Origin: Streptomyces roseochromogenus subsp. oscitans DS 12.976
GTDB lineage: Bacteria > Actinomycetota > Actinomycetes > Streptomycetales > Streptomycetaceae
Length of the DNA: 16,065 nt
Direction: 5' to 3'
Assembly: GCF_000497445.1 (NCBI RefSeq)
Contig: NZ_CM002285.1
Coordinates: forward strand, 8,397,095-8,413,159
The notes under the pieces were generated by a model, which was given only the letters and a program-made list of their open reading frames with translations, was not told where the DNA came from and made no database searches. Positions within the stretch are counted from its first letter, which is position 1. Every line of letters starts with the position of its first letter. Positions 12,889 to 16,065 of this stretch are shown piece by piece. Position numbers and translations under genes: made by a program.

Positions 12889-14736
12889 TTGACGACGACA
12901 CCGACCTATCCCGGGGTCTATATCGAGGAGCTGCCCAGCAGCGTCCGCACGATCGGCACCGTGACGACCTCGGTCACCGCCTTTGTCGGCCGCACCCGGC
13001 GGGGACCCGTCGACCGGCCTGTGACCATCACCAGCTTCGCCGACTACGAGCGGCAGTTCGGTGGCCTGGACCCGCAGAGCCCGGTCAGCTACTCCGTGCA
13101 GCAGTTCTTCGTCAACGGCGGCACCGTCGCCGTCATCGTCCGCGCGGTGGCGGCCGGCACGGGCAAGTCGGCGACGGTGACGCTGCACTCGACCGAGAGC
13201 AGCACCGAAACCCCGGTCCTGGAGGTCACCGCCGAGCAGCCAGGTGCCTGGGGTGCGGGCCTGCGGCTCTCCGTGGACTACGACACCACCGCTCCGGAGA
13301 GCACCTTCAACCTCCGGGTCTTCGACATCACCGGCGGTGTCAGCGAGTTCTTCTCCGGGCTGTCGCCCAAGGCCGGCGACCCCAACTTCGCCGAGACCGC
13401 GGTCAACGGCGGTTCCGACGCCATCAGGGTGAAGGTCCTCGCCGAGCAGCGCCCGGACCCGGTGGGCACCGTGTCCAAGCCCTTCGCGGCCACCCTGCCC
13501 GACCTCACCCGGCAGATCGAGGTCAAGATCGGGACGGCCCAGCGGACCTTCCGTATCTACGACGCCGAGCAGGACGGCAAGGCCCCGGTCACCGTCACCG
13601 ACCTCGCCCTGCTGCTGGAGCGCAAGCTGCGCGCGCTGCCGGACGCACCGGGCCGGCGGGTCTTCGCCGGGACGACCGTCACCGCCTTCGGCAACCGCCT
13701 GCAGATCGTGGCCGGTTCCAACGATCCCGCCGACACGGTGCGCTTCGTCGGCGAGGCCGCCAACAACCTCGGCCTGGAGTCAGGCGTCAACCCGCCGGTC
13801 TTCGCGCTCGCGGGCGGCGAGGACGGGGGAGCACCCGGCCCGACCGACCTGATCGGCAGTGAGCCGGAGAAGAGCGGCATCCAGGCGCTGCGTGACGTCC
13901 AGGACGTCAACCTGCTGGTTCTGCCCGAGATTTCCGCCTACCCGAACATCGAGGACCAGCTCACCGTACTTTCGGCGGCGCAGGCGCTCGCCGAGGAGAA
14001 GCGGCTCTTCGTCATCGCCGATGCTCCGCAGACCTGGTCGAGCGTGGACGCGGCGCGGGCCGGTCTGTCCGCGTTCGACCCGGTGCGCAGTAACCATTCG
14101 GCGCTGTATTTCCCGCAGCTGGAACTCATCGACCCGCTCACCGGCCGGCTGCGCTCTTTCCCGCCGTCCGGCACCATCGCCGGGGTCTACGCCCGGACCG
14201 ACGCCGCCCGAGGGGTGTGGAAGGCGCCGGCCGGGACGGAGACCCCGCTCTCCGGGGTACGGGCGCTGGGCGTCAAGCTCACCGACAAGGAGAACGGGCT
14301 GCTCAACCCGCTGGGGCTGAACTGCGCGCGGAGCTTCCCGGTGGTCGGCCCGGTGGTGTGGGGCGCTCGGACGCTGGCGGGAGCGGACGCGCTGCAGTCC
14401 GAGTGGAAGTACATACCGGTGCGGCGGCTGGCGCTGTTCATCGAGGAGAGCCTCTACCGCGGGCTGCGGTGGGTGGTCTTCGAGCCGAACGACGAGCGGC
14501 TGTGGTCGCAGATCCGGCTCAATGTCGAGGCCTTCCTGCAGAAGCTCTTCCAGCAGGGGGCGTTCCAGGGGACGACTCCGCGCGCGTCGTACTTCGTCAA
14601 GTGCGACAGCTCGACCACCACGCAGGCGGACATCGACCGCGGAGTGGTCAACGTGCTGGTCGGCTTCGCTCCCGTGAAGCCCGCGGAGTTCGTGGTCGTC
14701 CAGATCGAGCAGATGGCCGGGCAGTTCGAGGCCTAG
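12889..14736 (+). CDS. Contractile injection system tail sheath protein
   Basis: From the TTG at 12889 the product has 615 residues and begins MTTTPTYPGVYIEELPSS, the typical start of phage/CIS sheaths (Y-P-G-V-Y-I-E-E). The N-terminal third continues with TAFVGRTRRGPVDRPVTITS and FVNGGTVAVIVRA, hallmarks of the sheath domain that contacts its neighbours. Residues about 95-325 are an inserted beta-rich region (surface domains). From about 330 (GIQALRDVQDVNLLVLPEIS) to the end lies the conserved sheath core with GVWKAPAG, NPLGLNCARSFPVVGPVVWG, EWKYIPVRRLALFIEESLY and the C-terminal strand FVVVQIEQMAG that locks subunits together. The protein polymerises around the tube and contracts to drive it outward. 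It is longer than the simplest CIS sheaths and near T4 gp18 in size because of the inserted domain. The tube gene follows after 25 bases. The in-frame extension up to 12706 is rejected. Confidence 0.95.
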   Translation: MTTTPTYPGVYIEELPSSVRTIGTVTTSVTAFVGRTRRGPVDRPVTITSFADYERQFGGLDPQSPVSYSVQQFFVNGGTVAVIVRAVAAGTGKSATVTLHSTESSTETPVLEVTAEQPGAWGAGLRLSVDYDTTAPESTFNLRVFDITGGVSEFFSGLSPKAGDPNFAETAVNGGSDAIRVKVLAEQRPDPVGTVSKPFAATLPDLTRQIEVKIGTAQRTFRIYDAEQDGKAPVTVTDLALLLERKLRALPDAPGRRVFAGTTVTAFGNRLQIVAGSNDPADTVRFVGEAANNLGLESGVNPPVFALAGGEDGGAPGPTDLIGSEPEKSGIQALRDVQDVNLLVLPEISAYPNIEDQLTVLSAAQALAEEKRLFVIADAPQTWSSVDAARAGLSAFDPVRSNHSALYFPQLELIDPLTGRLRSFPPSGTIAGVYARTDAARGVWKAPAGTETPLSGVRALGVKLTDKENGLLNPLGLNCARSFPVVGPVVWGARTLAGADALQSEWKYIPVRRLALFIEESLYRGLRWVVFEPNDERLWSQIRLNVEAFLQKLFQQGAFQGTTPRASYFVKCDSSTTTQADIDRGVVNVLVGFAPVKPAEFVVVQIEQMAGQFEA

Positions 14737-14761
14737 GTTCAGGGGTTAGGAAGCAGCTTTC

Positions 14762-15286
14762 ATGGCCGAGTTCACCATCAACCCGCAACGATTCGACCCC
14801 TACAAGAACTTCAAGTTCCTGGTGGTCTGGGACGGTCGGGTGGTCGCGGGCATCAGCAAGATCAGCCCGCTGAAGCGGACCACCGAGGTGGTCAAGCACC
14901 GCAACGGCGGCGATCCCAGCTCGCCGCGGAAGTCCCCGGGCCGCACCGAGTTCGAGGCGATCACCCTGGAGCGCGGGGTCACCCACGACCCGGAGTTCGA
15001 CCGCTGGGCCAACAAGGTCTGGCAGGTCGGCGCCGGTCCGGGCGCCGAGGTCTCGCTCGCCGACTTCCGCAAGGACCTGGTCATCCAGGTGCTCAACGAG
15101 GCCGGCCAGGTGGCCGTCGCGCACAAGGTGTTCCGGGCCTGGCCGAGCGAGTACCAGGTGCTCGGCGAGATGGACGCCAACGCCAACGCGGTCGCCATCC
15201 AGAGCCTCAAGCTGGAGTGCGAAGGCTGGGACCGGGACTGGTCGGTCCCGGAACCGCAGGAGCCGTCGTACACCAATCCCGCGTAG
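14762..15286 (+). CDS. Contractile injection system inner tube protein (T4 gp19-like)
   Basis: A 174-residue protein from the ATG at 14762, preceded by AGGAAG (14748-14753). It begins MAEFTINPQRFDPYKNFKF and contains VAGISKISPLKRTTEVV, HRNGGDPSSPRKSPGRT, EAITLERGVTHDPEFDRWAN and NANAVAIQSLKLECEGWDRD, the conserved run of the phage/CIS tube family. The full single-domain beta-barrel length is present, plus a short Pro-rich tail. Hexamers stack into the rigid tube inside the sheath and load cargo in some systems. It is the second gene of the structural operon. The stop is six bases before the GTG of the next gene, so the two are probably co-translated. Confidence 0.95.
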   Translation: MAEFTINPQRFDPYKNFKFLVVWDGRVVAGISKISPLKRTTEVVKHRNGGDPSSPRKSPGRTEFEAITLERGVTHDPEFDRWANKVWQVGAGPGAEVSLADFRKDLVIQVLNEAGQVAVAHKVFRAWPSEYQVLGEMDANANAVAIQSLKLECEGWDRDWSVPEPQEPSYTNPA

Positions 15287-15292
15287 CCGACA

Positions 15293-16051
15293 GTGAGTCC
15301 GGAAGGTACAGCCGGCGCATCGGTCGGTGCGGCCGCCCTGCTGGCCGTCTGGGAGTCGGGGCTGGCCGCGGGGTACGCCAAGCGCGCCCTGCTGCTGCAC
15401 TCCGCCGCCCGGCCGGCGGCGGGCACCGAGGAGCTGCTGTCCGTCCCGGTAGGGCGTCGTGACGCCGATCTGTTCGCGCTGCGGCGTGAACTCTTCGGAG
15501 AGCGGCTGGAGGTGCGCGTGACGTGCCGTCAGTGCGGCGGGGAGATGGAGTTCACGCTCGGCGTGCAGGACGTGATCGGCGCCGGGGCCGCCGAGGTCGC
15601 GGACGGACCGCTGGCCGTCGAGGCCGACGGCTGGACGGTGCGGTTCCGGCTGCCGACGGCCGGGGATCTGGCCGCGGTCGAGGCGTCACCTGTTGTGGAG
15701 GCCGGTGCCGAACTCGTCGCCCGCTGCGTGCTGCACGCCGAACGTTCCGGAACCGAGGTGGCGGCCGACGCACTGCCCGAGCACGTGCGGCAGCGCGTCG
15801 CCCAGGCCGCGGCCGAGGCCGACCCGGGAGCCGACGTCCGGCTCAACCTGACCTGCCCGGACTGCGGTCACGCGGCCACCGCCGAACTGGACATCGGCTC
15901 GTACCTGTGGGCCGAACTGGACGCCTGGGCGCGGGGCACGCTGCAGGATGTCCATCTGCTCGCCGGCCACTACGGATGGAGCGAGTCCGAGGTCCTGGCG
16001 CTCAGCCCGCTGCGGCGCCGCTACTACCTGGAGCTGTGTGCGGATGCCTGA
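15293..16051 (+). CDS. T4 gp51-like baseplate hub assembly protein with two CxxC pairs
   Basis: A 252-residue protein from the GTG at 15293. No good ribosome site is visible, so translation probably re-initiates after the tube stop six bases upstream. It starts with a segment typical of the family (AALLAVWESGLAAGYAKRAL, DADLFALRRELFGERLEV), then CRQC (78-81), a central region including VRFRLPTAGDLAAVEA, and a second CPDC (188-191). The two CxxC pairs probably make one zinc ribbon. The end (WAELDAWARGTLQDVHLLAG, YGWSESEVLALSPLRRRYYL) matches the C-terminal signature of the T4-type baseplate hub assembly chaperone family found beside tube genes in CIS loci. Role: assembly of the baseplate hub or a structural part of the baseplate, which cannot be told from sequence. 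Its end overlaps the next gene by eight bases. Confidence 0.85.
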   Translation: MSPEGTAGASVGAAALLAVWESGLAAGYAKRALLLHSAARPAAGTEELLSVPVGRRDADLFALRRELFGERLEVRVTCRQCGGEMEFTLGVQDVIGAGAAEVADGPLAVEADGWTVRFRLPTAGDLAAVEASPVVEAGAELVARCVLHAERSGTEVAADALPEHVRQRVAQAAAEADPGADVRLNLTCPDCGHAATAELDIGSYLWAELDAWARGTLQDVHLLAGHYGWSESEVLALSPLRRRYYLELCADA

Positions 16052-16065
16052 CCACTTCGACCGCC
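16044..16065 (+). CDS. Start of next CIS operon gene (partial, cut by window edge)
   Basis: The ATG at 16044 overlaps the end of the baseplate-hub gene in another frame and reads MPDHFDR before the window ends. GGAG at 16030-16033 is ten bases upstream, an acceptable ribosome site. Only seven codons are visible, so no product can be named; by position it is likely another CIS structural or assembly gene. Confidence 0.5.

Noticed and set aside
12508..13188. Possible minus-strand gene in the leader, reading into the sheath
   Set aside because: More than half lies antisense to the conserved sheath gene, and the leader part shows no recognisable domain or convincing ribosome site.
10225..16065. 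A prophage rather than a contractile injection system
   Set aside because: The tube and sheath belong to the CIS type and no capsid, portal, terminase or integrase gene is visible. The window edge cuts the cluster, so a defective phage origin cannot be fully excluded.

Overview
The window is very GC-rich with strong G/C third-position bias, Shine-Dalgarno sites upstream of most genes, frequent GTG/TTG starts and a four-base ATGA or GTGA overlap at two gene junctions. Together with the protein families present and a copy of a repeat common in Streptomyces intergenic DNA, this points to a Streptomyces (or close Streptomycetaceae) chromosome. All eleven supported genes lie on the + strand, and I see no in-frame TTA codon in them. 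No capsid, terminase, integrase, tRNA, rRNA, CRISPR or insertion sequence was found.

Region A (16-10224) is a tightly packed six-gene cluster that looks like one operon, with junctions from a 4-base overlap to an 8-base gap. In order it encodes an Arg/Glu/Ala-rich coiled-coil protein of unknown function; a ClpB/ClpC-like AAA+ ATPase with an intact second ATPase domain and a degenerate first one; a shrunken, probably inactive Hsp70-like protein with a proline-rich linker and a beta-rich C-terminus; a zinc-ribbon GTPase; a large GAP1-type (GTPase-associated protein 1) protein; and a second, membrane-anchored zinc-ribbon GTPase. The two GTPases and GAP1 match the 'double GTPase / GAP1' systems that comparative genomics has predicted to act in conflict or self/non-self recognition in multicellular bacteria. 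As far as I know these remain largely uncharacterised experimentally.

Region B (10225-12505) follows a 190-base gap and is a lysis cassette. It holds a cytosolic-type bifunctional peptidoglycan hydrolase (GH25 muramidase plus PGRP/amidase-2 plus two peptidoglycan-binding-like domains) with no signal peptide, then a 97-residue holin-like membrane protein.

Region C (12506-16065) starts with a 383-base non-coding leader containing three inverted repeats. The leader is followed by the opening genes of a phage-tail-like contractile injection system (CIS): sheath (TTG start), inner tube, a T4 gp51-like baseplate-hub assembly protein, and the first codons of the next gene, cut off by the window edge.

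Working hypothesis (inference): a chaperone/GTPase sensor module, a lysis cassette and a contractile injection system form one composite locus. The GTPase/GAP1/chaperone proteins could sense a state or remodel CIS parts. The lysin and holin could release particles or carry out cell death, and the CIS would be the effector. Streptomyces CIS particles are already known to be cytoplasmic and linked to regulated cell death, so the linkage is plausible. It would be supported if the whole block is conserved as a unit in other genomes.
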